From Cupriavidus agavae (GTDB lineage Bacteria; Pseudomonadota; Gammaproteobacteria; Burkholderiales; Burkholderiaceae): a stretch of 64,000 bases of DNA. The notes beneath the pieces are model-generated. The model saw nothing but the letters and a program-made list of their open reading frames with translations, made no database searches and had not been told where the DNA came from. This document shows positions 26,058 to 36,900 of the stretch, piece after piece (the first letter of the stretch is position 1; every line of letters starts with the position of its first letter). The position numbers were made by a program, and so were the translations under genes. The stretch lies in the NCBI RefSeq assembly GCF_004217045.1, contig NZ_SGXM01000001.1, positions 2,170,001-2,234,000 on the forward strand. The letters are read 5' to 3'.

Positions 26058-26828
26058 ATGTCATGCATTGCAAAGATCCGGGCACCGCTCGCGGGCCTGC
26101 TGCTGGCCCTTGCCGCCCACTCCACGTCTGCATCGGTGGTCCTGACCGGCACCCGCGTGGTCTACCCGGCGGAGGATCATGAGGTCACGGTGAAGCTGAC
26201 CAACGAGGGCCAGGCGCCCGCGCTGGTGCAGGCGTGGATCGACGACGGCGATGCCGGTACGGCGCCCGACGAATCGACCGCCCCATTCCTGATTGCACCG
26301 CCGCTGTTCCGGCTCGAACCGCAGAAAGGCCAGTCGCTGCGCATCATCGCGCTGGACACGTCGCAGCCGGCTGACCGTGAATCGGTCTACTACCTGAACG
26401 TACTCGAAGTACCGCCGATGGGCGATGCCAGCGGCGACACCGCGTCCAACACGCTGCAGTTCGCGCTCCGCTCCCGCGTCAAGCTGTTCTACCGGCCCAC
26501 AGGGCTGGCGGGACGCGCCGACGATGCACCCACCCGCGTGACGTGGCGGTTTGCCCGTAACGCGGAGGGCCGCCCCGTACTGGCCGCCCACAACCCGTCG
26601 GCGTTCCACATCACGTTCACGCGCGTCCATGCCACGCTGGGCGCCCGCGAGTTCAGCAATGCCGATGGCGGCATGGTGGCGCCCGGCGGCACCATGGAAT
26701 TCGCGGTAGGCGACGGGGCGCCTGCCGAAGGCCAGCCCGACCGCGTGCGCTTCATCACGATCAATGACTTTGGCGCGGACGCGACGGCGGAGTACGAACC
26801 CCGCCGCACGGGCGCCGCGGCAAGATGA
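26058..26828 (+). CDS. Periplasmic fimbrial chaperone, locus 2 (PapD-like)
   Basis: A 256-aa PapD-type chaperone with signal peptide ending HSTSA, then SVVLTGTRVVYPAEDHEVTVKLTN, the conserved block PADRESVYYLNVLEVPP and FALRSRVKLFYRPTG. The C-terminal Ig domain ends in FITINDFGADATAEYE. The ATG at MSCIAKIR was preferred over an in-frame ATG 22 codons earlier because it begins the signal peptide directly. The stop overlaps the usher ATG in ATGA. Confidence 0.93.
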   Translation: MSCIAKIRAPLAGLLLALAAHSTSASVVLTGTRVVYPAEDHEVTVKLTNEGQAPALVQAWIDDGDAGTAPDESTAPFLIAPPLFRLEPQKGQSLRIIALDTSQPADRESVYYLNVLEVPPMGDASGDTASNTLQFALRSRVKLFYRPTGLAGRADDAPTRVTWRFARNAEGRPVLAAHNPSAFHITFTRVHATLGAREFSNADGGMVAPGGTMEFAVGDGAPAEGQPDRVRFITINDFGADATAEYEPRRTGAAAR

Positions 26829-29389
26829 GAGCCCGCCCGCAGAGACCGGCCGCGCCGCGCCGCCTGGTGGCGCACTGGCTGCTGGCCGCCGCGATGCCCG
26901 CTGCCGCAATGGCCGGCGAGGAGCCCGGCGGCATCAAGGTTGCCGAGGTCCAGTTCAACCCCGATTTCTTCCGCCGCCCCAACGGGTCGAGCGTCGACGT
27001 ACGCCGCTTTGCGCGGGGGAACACCATCACGCCGGGCGATTATCCGGTGGACGTCTATCTGAACGGTCGATGGGAGGCGCGGCAGTCGGTGCGCTTCCGG
27101 ACGCGGGACGGGGAGCGGCAGCCCACGCCGTGCATGGACCGGACGCTGCTCGGCACCCTCAACCTCGACGAGCGGGCGCTGTCGCCCGCGTACGCCGCCG
27201 TGATGGCTGGCGAGAACGGCGCCTGCGTGCAGCCCGCCGATATCGCCGATGACTTCACGTGGTCGTTCGATTTCAACGAACTGCGGCTCGACCTGAAGGT
27301 CGCGCAGACGCTGCTGCGCCGCAGCCCGCGCGGCACCGTGGACCCATCGCTGTGGGAAGAAGGCGTACCCTCGGCCACGGTAGCGTACAACCTCAACACC
27401 TTCCACGCCACCGGACAGGACAGCACCTACCTTGGCGTCGACAGCGGCATCAACATCGGCCGCTGGCACCTGCGCCAGCGCTCGTCGATGACCTGGCAGG
27501 GCGGCGCCGGCACGCGCTCCTACGACTATCAGAACATCGCCGCCTACGTGCAGCGCGACATCGAGCCGCTGCGCAGCCAGCTGACGCTGGGCGACGCCTT
27601 CACCGATGGCGCGGTCTTCGACAGCTTCTCGGTGCGGGGCGTCAACCTAGCCACCGACGACCGCATGCTGCCCGATTCGTCGCGCGGCTACGCGCCGGTC
27701 GTGCGCGGCGTGGCGCGCTCCAACGCACGCGTCACGGTCACGCAGAACGGCAACAAGCTCTACGAAACCACCGTGGCGCCCGGGCCGTTCGAGATCGACG
27801 ATCTCTACGCCACCGGCTACGGCGGCAACCTGATCGTCACGGTGACCGAGGCCGACGGCAGCCAGAGCAGCTTCACGGTGCCCTATTCCTCGGTCGTGCA
27901 ATTGCTGCGGCCCGGCACCACGCGGTACTCGGCCACCGTTGGCGAATACCGCAATGGCTCCTCCGGATCGAACAGCCGCGAGAAGCTGGTGCAGGCCACG
28001 GTGCAGCATGGCTTCAGCAATTTCGTCACGGGCTACGGGGGGCTGGTGATGTCGGAAGGCTATCAGGCCGGCATCGCCGGGGCGGCGTTCAACCTGCCCA
28101 TCGGCGCGCTCGCCCTGGACGGCACCTATGCGCGCGCCAGCATTTCGGACACGGAACGCACGAGCGGCCAGAGCCTGCGCGTGAGCTACAGCAAGTACGT
28201 GCCATCGACCAGCACCAGCGTGGCGGTTGCGGCCTATCGCTACGCCACGCGGGGCTTCTGGACCATGCGGGACGCCTTCCAGGCCCGCTCGGACCCGGGG
28301 CGCGGCGCCTTCCTGGACCGCGCCCGCAGCCAGGTGCAGCTCACGCTGAACCAGAACCTTGGCGAGCGCTGGGGCAACGTGTACCTGACCGGTTCGTCGG
28401 TCACCTACTGGAACCGCGATACCTCGGCACTGACATTCCAGGCCGGCTACAGCAACGCGATGAACCTGCTGGGCCTGTCGGTCTCGTACAACCTGTCGGT
28501 CTCGCGCCAGCGGGACGCGTTCACCGGCAGCTACAGCACCCAGGCGTTCCTGAACCTGATCGTGCCGCTGGGAGGCGGCCGCCACGCGCCGATGCTCACG
28601 ATGGGCGCCACGCGCGACGGCTCGGGCCAGACCTCGCAGCAGCTTCGCCTCAGTGGCACCGCCCTCGAAGACAATGCCTTCACCTACGGGCTGAACGCGG
28701 ACCGCAACCGGGGATCGACAACGACGGGGGCCAATGTGCAGTACCGCAGCCCGTTCACCACGCTGTCGGCTTCGGTGACGCGGGCCGACAGCTACACGCA
28801 GTACTCCGGTGGCCTGCAGGGCGCGCTGGTGGCCCACGCGGGTGGCGTGACGCTGGCCAACTTCCTGGGCGACACGATTGGCATCGTCGAGGCCAAGGGC
28901 GCCGCCGGCGCGGCGGTGCTGAACTCGCCCGGCGTGCGCATCGACCCATTCGGCTATGCCATCGTTCCGTACCTCCAGCCGTACAACATGAACGCGATCG
29001 AACTCGATCCACGCGGCATGCCGCTCGACGTGTCGCTGGACGCTACCAGCATGAAGGTGGCGCCGCGCGCCAATGCGGCGGTGAAGATCGCCTTCGCCAC
29101 GCTGAAGGGGCGCTCGGCCATCCTCTCCGCGCCGTTGCCCGATGGCACCCCGCTGCCGTTTGGCGCGGCCGTGGCGGACGGGAAAGGCGGCGAGGTCGGC
29201 ATGGTGGGCCAGCGCGGCATCATCTTCGCGCGCGGGCTGGAGGATGTTGGCCGCCTGGAGGTGACGTGGGGCAAGGGCGCGGCCGAGCGCTGCGAGATCG
29301 CATACCGGCTGCCGGAGTCATCCGGCAAGGCTGCCAGTTACGCACGCGTCAAGGCCGTGTGCCGGACCAGCACCGAGGAGAAGTCATGA
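26825..29389 (+). CDS. Fimbrial outer-membrane usher, locus 2 (complete)
   Basis: An 854-aa usher of normal length. It has a signal peptide ending AAMAG, an N-terminal periplasmic domain (VAEVQFNPDFF), a large beta-barrel with DDRMLPDSSRGYAPVVRGVA and the plug region, and C-terminal domains ending with CEIAYRLP. It exports and orders the locus 2 subunits. It is coupled by 4-bp overlaps to the chaperone before it and the tip protein after it. Confidence 0.95.
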   Translation: MRARPQRPAAPRRLVAHWLLAAAMPAAAMAGEEPGGIKVAEVQFNPDFFRRPNGSSVDVRRFARGNTITPGDYPVDVYLNGRWEARQSVRFRTRDGERQPTPCMDRTLLGTLNLDERALSPAYAAVMAGENGACVQPADIADDFTWSFDFNELRLDLKVAQTLLRRSPRGTVDPSLWEEGVPSATVAYNLNTFHATGQDSTYLGVDSGINIGRWHLRQRSSMTWQGGAGTRSYDYQNIAAYVQRDIEPLRSQLTLGDAFTDGAVFDSFSVRGVNLATDDRMLPDSSRGYAPVVRGVARSNARVTVTQNGNKLYETTVAPGPFEIDDLYATGYGGNLIVTVTEADGSQSSFTVPYSSVVQLLRPGTTRYSATVGEYRNGSSGSNSREKLVQATVQHGFSNFVTGYGGLVMSEGYQAGIAGAAFNLPIGALALDGTYARASISDTERTSGQSLRVSYSKYVPSTSTSVAVAAYRYATRGFWTMRDAFQARSDPGRGAFLDRARSQVQLTLNQNLGERWGNVYLTGSSVTYWNRDTSALTFQAGYSNAMNLLGLSVSYNLSVSRQRDAFTGSYSTQAFLNLIVPLGGGRHAPMLTMGATRDGSGQTSQQLRLSGTALEDNAFTYGLNADRNRGSTTTGANVQYRSPFTTLSASVTRADSYTQYSGGLQGALVAHAGGVTLANFLGDTIGIVEAKGAAGAAVLNSPGVRIDPFGYAIVPYLQPYNMNAIELDPRGMPLDVSLDATSMKVAPRANAAVKIAFATLKGRSAILSAPLPDGTPLPFGAAVADGKGGEVGMVGQRGIIFARGLEDVGRLEVTWGKGAAERCEIAYRLPESSGKAASYARVKAVCRTSTEEKS

Positions 29390-30402
29390 ACCAGACCGTA
29401 CGCCAGCCGATCCGGCTTGCATTGCCCGCTGCCGCCCTGGCCTTGCTGGCATTCGGCCCGTCCGGCGTCCTGGCCCAGGGGGTACAGTGCCAGATCACTA
29501 CCTACCCCCGGCCGCTCGCGTTCCGTGACATCGCCATCGCCCGCGATGCGGCGGTGGGCGCTCCGATCAGTGAGGAACTGATGGTCCGCTCGCTGATCCG
29601 CTGTCCGCGCAACGCCAGCTTTGTGCGTGGCAGCGTCGGATTCGAGGTCCAGATGATCCCCACCCAGGGTGGTTCCCGCACCGTCAGCAATGCATGGGAG
29701 ACAGGTATTCCGGGGATCGGAGTGCGTGTCTTCAGCGTGAGCCTTGGCAGGACGATTTCGGGCCCTTCCCCGGCGAACGCCATTCCCACCATCAACAACC
29801 GCAATCCCACCACGGCGAACTACTTTTTCCGGCATCAGCTGGTCAAGACGGGACCGATCTCGCTCACCGGAAACATCACCGGGCGCACGATCTATACGAT
29901 GCGCAACCGGATCGCTTCCAGCGGCCGGATCACGGACACGCTGGACACCGTCAACCTGGGGACGCTGTCGGTGACCTCCCGCACCTGCACCGTCACCACG
30001 CCCAGCGTCAACGTGCCAATGTCTCGTGCGCTGGCGTCGACGCTGTCCCGGATTGGCGAGGTCACCGGCACCACGAACTTCACGATTGGCCTGCAGTGCG
30101 AGTCCGGATTCGCGGTACATATCACGCTGACCGACGCCACCACGCCAGGCAACCGTACGGACATCCTCACGCTGGCCCCGGCTTCCACGGCGGAGGGTGT
30201 GGGCATCCGCATCCGCAAGGCCGACAACATGCCAGTCAGCTTCGGACCGGATTCCGCCGTTCCCGAGAATACCAACCAGTGGCTGGTGGACGTATCGGAT
30301 GGCCTGAGCAGTATTCCGATGACGGCCGAGTACGTGGCGACGGGCGCCGTCACGCCAGGCACCGTGCACGGCCTGGCGACCTTTACGATGAGCTACCAGT
30401 AG
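29386..30402 (+). CDS. Two-domain fimbrial tip protein (putative adhesin)
   Basis: A 338-aa secreted protein with signal peptide ending GVLAQ. The N-terminal part (about 33-200, starting VQCQITTYPRPLAF) resembles spore-coat-U/adhesin-type domains. The C-terminal part (about 200-338) is a pilin-like domain with TCTVTTPSVNVPM and LQCESGF, ending in HGLATFTMSYQ. Length and position at the operon end fit a tip adhesin carried on the pilus. The receptor is unknown. Its 3' end overlaps the convergent deoxyribosyltransferase gene by 20 bp. Confidence 0.85.
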   Translation: MNQTVRQPIRLALPAAALALLAFGPSGVLAQGVQCQITTYPRPLAFRDIAIARDAAVGAPISEELMVRSLIRCPRNASFVRGSVGFEVQMIPTQGGSRTVSNAWETGIPGIGVRVFSVSLGRTISGPSPANAIPTINNRNPTTANYFFRHQLVKTGPISLTGNITGRTIYTMRNRIASSGRITDTLDTVNLGTLSVTSRTCTVTTPSVNVPMSRALASTLSRIGEVTGTTNFTIGLQCESGFAVHITLTDATTPGNRTDILTLAPASTAEGVGIRIRKADNMPVSFGPDSAVPENTNQWLVDVSDGLSSIPMTAEYVATGAVTPGTVHGLATFTMSYQ

Positions 30403-30904
30403 CGCGGCGCCCGGCTTCGGCCAGTGCCGCGAGGCATGCTTCGGCATCGCCGTGCACAAGGTGGACGCTGCACGCCAGCATCAGGTTCATGGGCAGGCCG
30501 AAGTCCTCGACCAGATAGCCGCGGGCGTCGTGCGCTTCGCCCTCGGCATTGATGCTGGCAGGCACGCGGTCCCGCAGCGTGCCGGCTTCGGCCGCATAGC
30601 CCCAGACAGGCTTCTGCAGGGCCACGGCGAAGCCCACTTCGAACGCCGTGCCGCTGTCCGGCTCGCCTGGGCCACGGAAGTCGCCGAGGTTGGCCAAGAC
30701 CAGATCGGCACGGCGAATCAGCGCCACGTTGGCCTGGTAGATCCAGCGCGCGGTGTCGGGGCCGGAAAGCCCCTCGGGGGCCGCCTGGTCCAGCGGAAAA
30801 AGCCCTTCATAGCCATGGCGCGCGCACAGCGCCTTCAACTGCTCGCCCCAGGCCAGGGCATCCTTGCGGAACACGTCGAATCCGGCAAGGTAGATCGTCT
30901 TCAT
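30383..30904 (-). CDS. Nucleoside 2-deoxyribosyltransferase family protein
   Basis: A 173-aa protein of the nucleoside 2-deoxyribosyltransferase/YtoQ-like fold. It opens with KTIYLAGFDVFRKDA and contains the signature DSGTAFEVGFAVALQKPVWGY, where Glu89 is the expected nucleophile that forms the deoxyribosyl intermediate. The enzymes move deoxyribose between bases or hydrolyse damaged nucleotides. It lies downstream of the CpdB-like nucleotidase and Sel1 genes on the same strand, which would fit a nucleotide-salvage theme. Confidence 0.85.
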   Translation of the reverse strand: MKTIYLAGFDVFRKDALAWGEQLKALCARHGYEGLFPLDQAAPEGLSGPDTARWIYQANVALIRRADLVLANLGDFRGPGEPDSGTAFEVGFAVALQKPVWGYAAEAGTLRDRVPASINAEGEAHDARGYLVEDFGLPMNLMLACSVHLVHGDAEACLAALAEAGRRATGSSS

Positions 30905-30974
30905 GGCGGCGGGTCCTCGGGGGGCTGGTGGGTTCGGGGAGGATACACCGCGGCTGGGATGGCTGGCTGGGTCT

Positions 30975-31793
30975 CTACGGATTCAACGCCGGATGCTTCA
31001 GCGCGTGGGCGGCCTCGGCCATGTGCTGCCGGTACTGGTCCTCATCCGGCGGCAGGTCGAGCTCGCCGTTGCGGTAGGCCATCGCCAACGCCTGCAGCGC
31101 GGCCGGATGCTCGCGTTCGCCGGCCGCCTCGTACCACGACACCGCGCGAGCGGTATCGCGCGCCACGCCGTCGCCGTCGCGGTAGGCATTGGCCAGCAGG
31201 AACATCGCCTGTGCCACGCCACCCTCGGCGGCCGCCTGGAACCAGCGCGCGGCGCGTGCCGGATCGGGCTGGCGGCCGTAACCGCCCCGGTACAGCAGGC
31301 CCAGATAGTAGGCCGCGCCGAGATCGCCCGACTTGGCGGCGGCATCGAGCCATTGCCACGCGAGCGGCAGGTCGGTGCGGCCAGCAGCCAGCGTGCCGAG
31401 CATCGCCGCCTTGCCGAGCACGAATTGGGCGCGATGGTGCCCCTTGCCAGCGGCCGCGCGCAGCCAGCGCTCGCCCTCGGCACGCGTGGCGGCATCGGCA
31501 TGCGCCAGCAGCGTCTCGCCAAGCGCCGCCTGCCCCGCTGTCTCCCCGGCCGTTGCGGCCTGTTGCAAGCGCTGGAGCGCACCGGCATCGGCCGCCGTCG
31601 CAGCCAGGTGCTGCCATTGGGCGATGTCGGACTGGCGCGCATCAGCCTGATGGCGCCAGGCAGCGGCGCCGGCCACGCCCGTGGCGGCCACCACAACCGC
31701 CAGCGTGGCGGCCGCGAACAGCGGGTGGATACGGAAACCGCGGCGATGGCCAGCCAGGCCGGGCGGAACTGCGGAGGTGGCGTTGGCTTGCAT
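30975..31793 (-). CDS. Sel1-repeat (TPR-like) membrane-anchored protein
   Basis: A 272-aa protein with one transmembrane helix (about 24-46) followed by Sel1-like repeats of about 36 residues: AALGETLLAHADAATRAEGERWLRAAAGKGH, AQFVLGKAAML, AAYYLGLLYRGGYG and AMFLLANAYRDGDGVARDTARAVSWYEAAGE. Such repeats scaffold protein-protein contacts, here probably in the periplasm. It starts four bases after the nucleotidase stop, so the two genes are one operon. No enzymatic residues are seen. Confidence 0.88.
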   Translation of the reverse strand: MQANATSAVPPGLAGHRRGFRIHPLFAAATLAVVVAATGVAGAAAWRHQADARQSDIAQWQHLAATAADAGALQRLQQAATAGETAGQAALGETLLAHADAATRAEGERWLRAAAGKGHHRAQFVLGKAAMLGTLAAGRTDLPLAWQWLDAAAKSGDLGAAYYLGLLYRGGYGRQPDPARAARWFQAAAEGGVAQAMFLLANAYRDGDGVARDTARAVSWYEAAGEREHPAALQALAMAYRNGELDLPPDEDQYRQHMAEAAHALKHPALNP

Positions 31794-31797
31794 GGCG

Positions 31798-33882
<2,085 letters not shown>

Positions 33883-33994
33883 GGTCTCGGATTCCCTGTG
33901 GATGTTCTTGTGTGCTGTGCTGCTGCAACGGGGCATTTTGGGAAGACCGGATGGCAGGAAAGTGGCGAAATGGCGGCAATTCCATGACAGCGAC

Positions 33995-34006
33995 GTCATA
34001 TATGAC
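33995..34006. promoter_or_regulatory. 12-bp palindrome in the cpdB/modA divergent gap
   Basis: GTCATATATGAC is a perfect palindrome within an AT-rich stretch, 113 bp upstream of the cpdB-like start and 143 bp from modA. It could be an operator for either gene. No matching regulator is adjacent. Confidence 0.4.
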
Positions 34007-34069
34007 ATATTCGGCATATCTCCGGGCGAGCGACGGGCGACCCGGCCTATCCCCCGGCCAATTGCGCTC

Positions 34070-34093
34070 CGTTATATAGATCGGTATATTGCG
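34070..34093. promoter_or_regulatory. ModE box upstream of modA
   Basis: Half-sites CGTTATATA and TATATTGCG, separated by six bases, match the ModE operator pattern (CGYWATATA-N6-TATAWRCG). It is 55 bp upstream of the modA ATG, where molybdate-loaded ModE would block transcription. The modE gene is present at 36901-37707. Confidence 0.8.
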
Positions 34094-34148
34094 CATGGAA
34101 TCGCCGTGCCTTTGTCTTCTCTTTCCTGACTCTACGAGCCCGATCACC

Positions 34149-34919
34149 ATGCGTCTGCCCTCCTTCCTGCGCCGCACCGTCTCCGGCGCCGCCCTGCTCG
34201 CCGTGGCCCTTGCCACAACGCCCGCCTCGGCCGCCGATCTCGTGGTGTCCGCCGCCGCCAGCCTGACCAATTCGTTCAAGGCGCTGGCCGAGCAGTACGA
34301 GCGCGCCCATCCGGGCACGAAGGTGGTACTGAATTTCGGGGCATCCGACGTGCTGATGCAGCAGATCGTGAAGGGTGCGCCCGCCGACGTGTTCGCCTCG
34401 GCCGACCAGGACGCGATGAACAAGGCCGCCGCCGAACAGGTAGTGCTGCCGGCCACGCGCAAGGACTTTGCCGCCAACGCCATCGTGCTGATCGTGCCGC
34501 GCGACAGCCGGCTCGGCATCGCCGGCCCGAAGGATCTGACCCGCGCCGAGGTCAGGCGCGTGGCGTACGGCAATCCGTCGTCGGTGCCGGTGGGCCGCTA
34601 TACGAAGGGTGCGCTAGAGGCGCAGGGCCTCTGGGAGGCCGTCTCGGCCAAGGGCGTGCCGGCGCAGAACGTGCGGCAGGCGCTGGATTACGTGGCGCGT
34701 GGCGAGGTCGACGCCGGCTTCGTGTTCGCCACCGACGCCGCCGTGATGCCGGACAAGGTCACCGTGGCCGCGCGCGTGCCGGCCACCACACCCGTGACCT
34801 ACCCGATCGCCGTCACCGCCCAGTCGAAACAGGCTCCGGCGGCCGGCAGCTTCGTCCAGTACGTGCTGTCGCCCGAGGGGCAGGCCACGCTGGCGAAGTT
34901 CGGCTTCCAGAAGCCCTGA
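34149..34919 (+). CDS. modA: Molybdate ABC transporter, periplasmic binding protein
   Basis: A 256-aa periplasmic protein with signal peptide ending TPASAA, then DLVVSAAASLTNSFKALAEQYE, FGASDVLMQQIVKGAPADVFASAD, GNPSSVPVGRYTK and a C-terminal SPEGQATLAKFGF. These are the molybdate-binding segments of ModA. It captures molybdate or tungstate for the ModBC permease. In-frame codons upstream are ignored because the signal peptide starts at MRLPSFLRR. A ModE box precedes the gene. Confidence 0.95.
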   Translation: MRLPSFLRRTVSGAALLAVALATTPASAADLVVSAAASLTNSFKALAEQYERAHPGTKVVLNFGASDVLMQQIVKGAPADVFASADQDAMNKAAAEQVVLPATRKDFAANAIVLIVPRDSRLGIAGPKDLTRAEVRRVAYGNPSSVPVGRYTKGALEAQGLWEAVSAKGVPAQNVRQALDYVARGEVDAGFVFATDAAVMPDKVTVAARVPATTPVTYPIAVTAQSKQAPAAGSFVQYVLSPEGQATLAKFGFQKP

Positions 34920-34938
34920 ACGGCGCCGCCTGACCGCC

Positions 34939-35655
34939 ATGGATGCCGTCTGGGTGCCGCTGCTGCTGTCGCTGAAGGTGGCGGGCTGGGCCACGCTGCT
35001 GAATACGATCCTGGGAGTGGCTGCCGCCTACGCCATCGCGCGCTGGCGCTCGTCGGCACGCGATATCGTCGACGCCATCCTCACGCTGCCGCTGGTGCTG
35101 CCGCCCACGGTGCTCGGCTACTACCTGCTGGTGCTGGTGGGGCGGCGCGGCGTGTTCGGGGCGTGGCTCGAAAGCCTTGGCATCGAGCTGGTGTTCACGT
35201 GGCAGGGCGCCGTGCTCGCGTCGACCGTGGTGGCGTTCCCGCTGGTGCTGAAATCGGCACGCACCGCCTTCGAGGGGGTCGACCACCAGTTGGAAAACGC
35301 CGCGCGGGTGCTCGGCATCTCCGAGGCGGCGATCTTCTTCCGCGTGACGCTGCCGATGGCACTGCCCGGCATCGTGGCCGGCGTGCTGCTGGCTTTCGCC
35401 CGCGCGCTGGGCGAGTTCGGCGCCACGCTGATGGTGGCCGGCAACCTGCCGGGCCGCACCCAGACGCTGTCCGTGGCGATCTACGAGGCCGTGCAGGCCG
35501 GCAATGACGATACCGCCAACCTGCTCGTGCTGGTGACGTCGGTGACCTGCGTGGTGCTGCTGGTAGTGGCCGCGCGGCTCGTGCCGCCGGCGCAGCGCGG
35601 CACGGCCAACCTGTTCGAGCGCCGCCGCTTCCGGCGCGACGCCCGCGTCCGGTGA
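34939..35655 (+). CDS. modB: Molybdate ABC transporter, permease
   Basis: A 238-aa inner-membrane permease with about five helices and the ABC-permease EAA loop ENAARVLGISEAAIFFRVTLPMALPGIVAG. LTLPLVLPPTVLGYYLLV is the ModB signature. It starts 19 bp after modA and is followed by modC after 7 bp. The C-terminus carries a short basic extension. Confidence 0.95.
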   Translation: MDAVWVPLLLSLKVAGWATLLNTILGVAAAYAIARWRSSARDIVDAILTLPLVLPPTVLGYYLLVLVGRRGVFGAWLESLGIELVFTWQGAVLASTVVAFPLVLKSARTAFEGVDHQLENAARVLGISEAAIFFRVTLPMALPGIVAGVLLAFARALGEFGATLMVAGNLPGRTQTLSVAIYEAVQAGNDDTANLLVLVTSVTCVVLLVVAARLVPPAQRGTANLFERRRFRRDARVR

Positions 35656-35662
35656 GCGCACG

Positions 35663-36385
35663 ATGAGCATGCACATCGCCATCCGCAAGCAAATGGCATC
35701 GCAAGATCGCCAATTTGCGCTCGATATCGCCTTCGAATCCGACAGCGGCCGCATTGCGCTGTTCGGGCCGTCCGGCGCTGGCAAGAGTCTGACGCTGCGG
35801 GCCATTGCCGGCCTCATGGCCCCCGACAGCGGCCGCATCGTGCTGAACGGGCGCACGCTGTTCGACAGCGAGACCGGCGTCGATGTCCGGCCGCAGGAGC
35901 GCCGCGTGGCGTACCTGTTCCAGGATTACGCGCTGTTTCCGCACCTGACCGTCGCCCAGAACATCGGGTTCGGGCTGCGGCGCGGCTGGCGCAATCCCGC
36001 GCGCCGGTCGCTGCCGCCCGAGGCCGCACGCTGGGTCGAGGCGTTCGGGCTGCGCGAGATCGTCAACCAGTATCCGGCCCAGATCTCGGGCGGGCAGAAG
36101 CAGCGCGTGGCGCTGGCGCGTGCGCTGGCGGCACGGCCCGACATCCTGCTGCTCGACGAGCCGTTCTCGGCGCTCGACCCCGCGTTGCGGGCCCGCATGC
36201 GCACGGAACTGCGCGCGCTGCAGGAGAGCCTGGACGTGCCGATGCTGATGATCTCGCACGACCCCGAGGACGTCGAGGCGCTAGGCGACCACGTGCTGGA
36301 GATTCGCGACGGGCGCATCCACGCCAGCGGCCGCGATCATCGCCATCCGCCCGTCTACGCCCCCGCCCACGCTCAGGTGGTCTGA
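35663..36385 (+). CDS. modC: Molybdate ABC transporter, ATPase (short form without TOBE domain)
   Basis: A 240-aa ATPase with Walker A FGPSGAGKS, Q-loop QDYALFPHLTV, signature ISGGQKQRVALARAL, Walker B LLLDEPFSALD and the switch histidine ISHDPE. E. coli ModC has about 350 aa because of a C-terminal Mop/TOBE domain; this one stops right after the nucleotide-binding domain. Regulatory molybdate sensing by ModC is therefore probably absent. The 3' end overlaps the convergent CYTH gene by 13 bp. Confidence 0.93.
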   Translation: MSMHIAIRKQMASQDRQFALDIAFESDSGRIALFGPSGAGKSLTLRAIAGLMAPDSGRIVLNGRTLFDSETGVDVRPQERRVAYLFQDYALFPHLTVAQNIGFGLRRGWRNPARRSLPPEAARWVEAFGLREIVNQYPAQISGGQKQRVALARALAARPDILLLDEPFSALDPALRARMRTELRALQESLDVPMLMISHDPEDVEALGDHVLEIRDGRIHASGRDHRHPPVYAPAHAQVV

Positions 36386-36894
36386 CCCTGCCTCAACAGA
36401 TCGAGGTAGGCGCCCTCGACCAGCGCGCCCGGCGCCACGCCAAGTTGCGCCATCAGCGCGTGGGCCTCAACCACGCCGGCGTCAGCCGTCTCGCCGTCGC
36501 CGAGCACCACCTCCAGCTCCAGGAAGTCGCCCAGCCCTTCCACGCGGTCCAGATGGATGCGCGTCCGCCCGGCCAGGAACAACGTGCGGTGCTTGCGCAC
36601 CCGCCCGCTCGTGCCGTGCGCGGCGGTCAGCGCCTCGCGCAGCGTGTCGGGCGAGGATGTCGGCGACAGGATGTAGAAGCTCTCCTTGGGCCCGGCCTGG
36701 TCAGGCCGGGCGTAGAAGATCAGCTGGCCCTGCTGCCCGTTGAACGCCCGGAGCTTCAGCCGCCCATGCGGGCATGGAAAGAACGTGTCGTCCTGCTCGA
36801 TCAGGTCCGGACCCTGCGTGGCGATGGCGGCGGCGCGTGGCGCCACGGCCTCGATGCTGTCGATACGCGCCTTGATTTCGATATTGCGGGCCAT
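36373..36894 (-). CDS. CYTH-domain protein (class IV adenylate cyclase/CyaB-like)
   Basis: A 173-aa protein starting MARNIEIKARIDS, the CYTH entry motif, with DDTFFPCPHGRLKLRAF, GQLIFYARPD, IHLDRVEGLGDFLELEVVL and the terminal YLDLL. These charged strands line the tunnel that binds triphosphates and metals. Members are class IV adenylate cyclases, thiamine triphosphatases or tripolyphosphatases, and the activity cannot be chosen from sequence. It sits between modC and modE, six bp downstream of modE. Confidence 0.85.
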   Translation of the reverse strand: MARNIEIKARIDSIEAVAPRAAAIATQGPDLIEQDDTFFPCPHGRLKLRAFNGQQGQLIFYARPDQAGPKESFYILSPTSSPDTLREALTAAHGTSGRVRKHRTLFLAGRTRIHLDRVEGLGDFLELEVVLGDGETADAGVVEAHALMAQLGVAPGALVEGAYLDLLRQGQTT

Positions 36895-36900
36895 CGGCGC

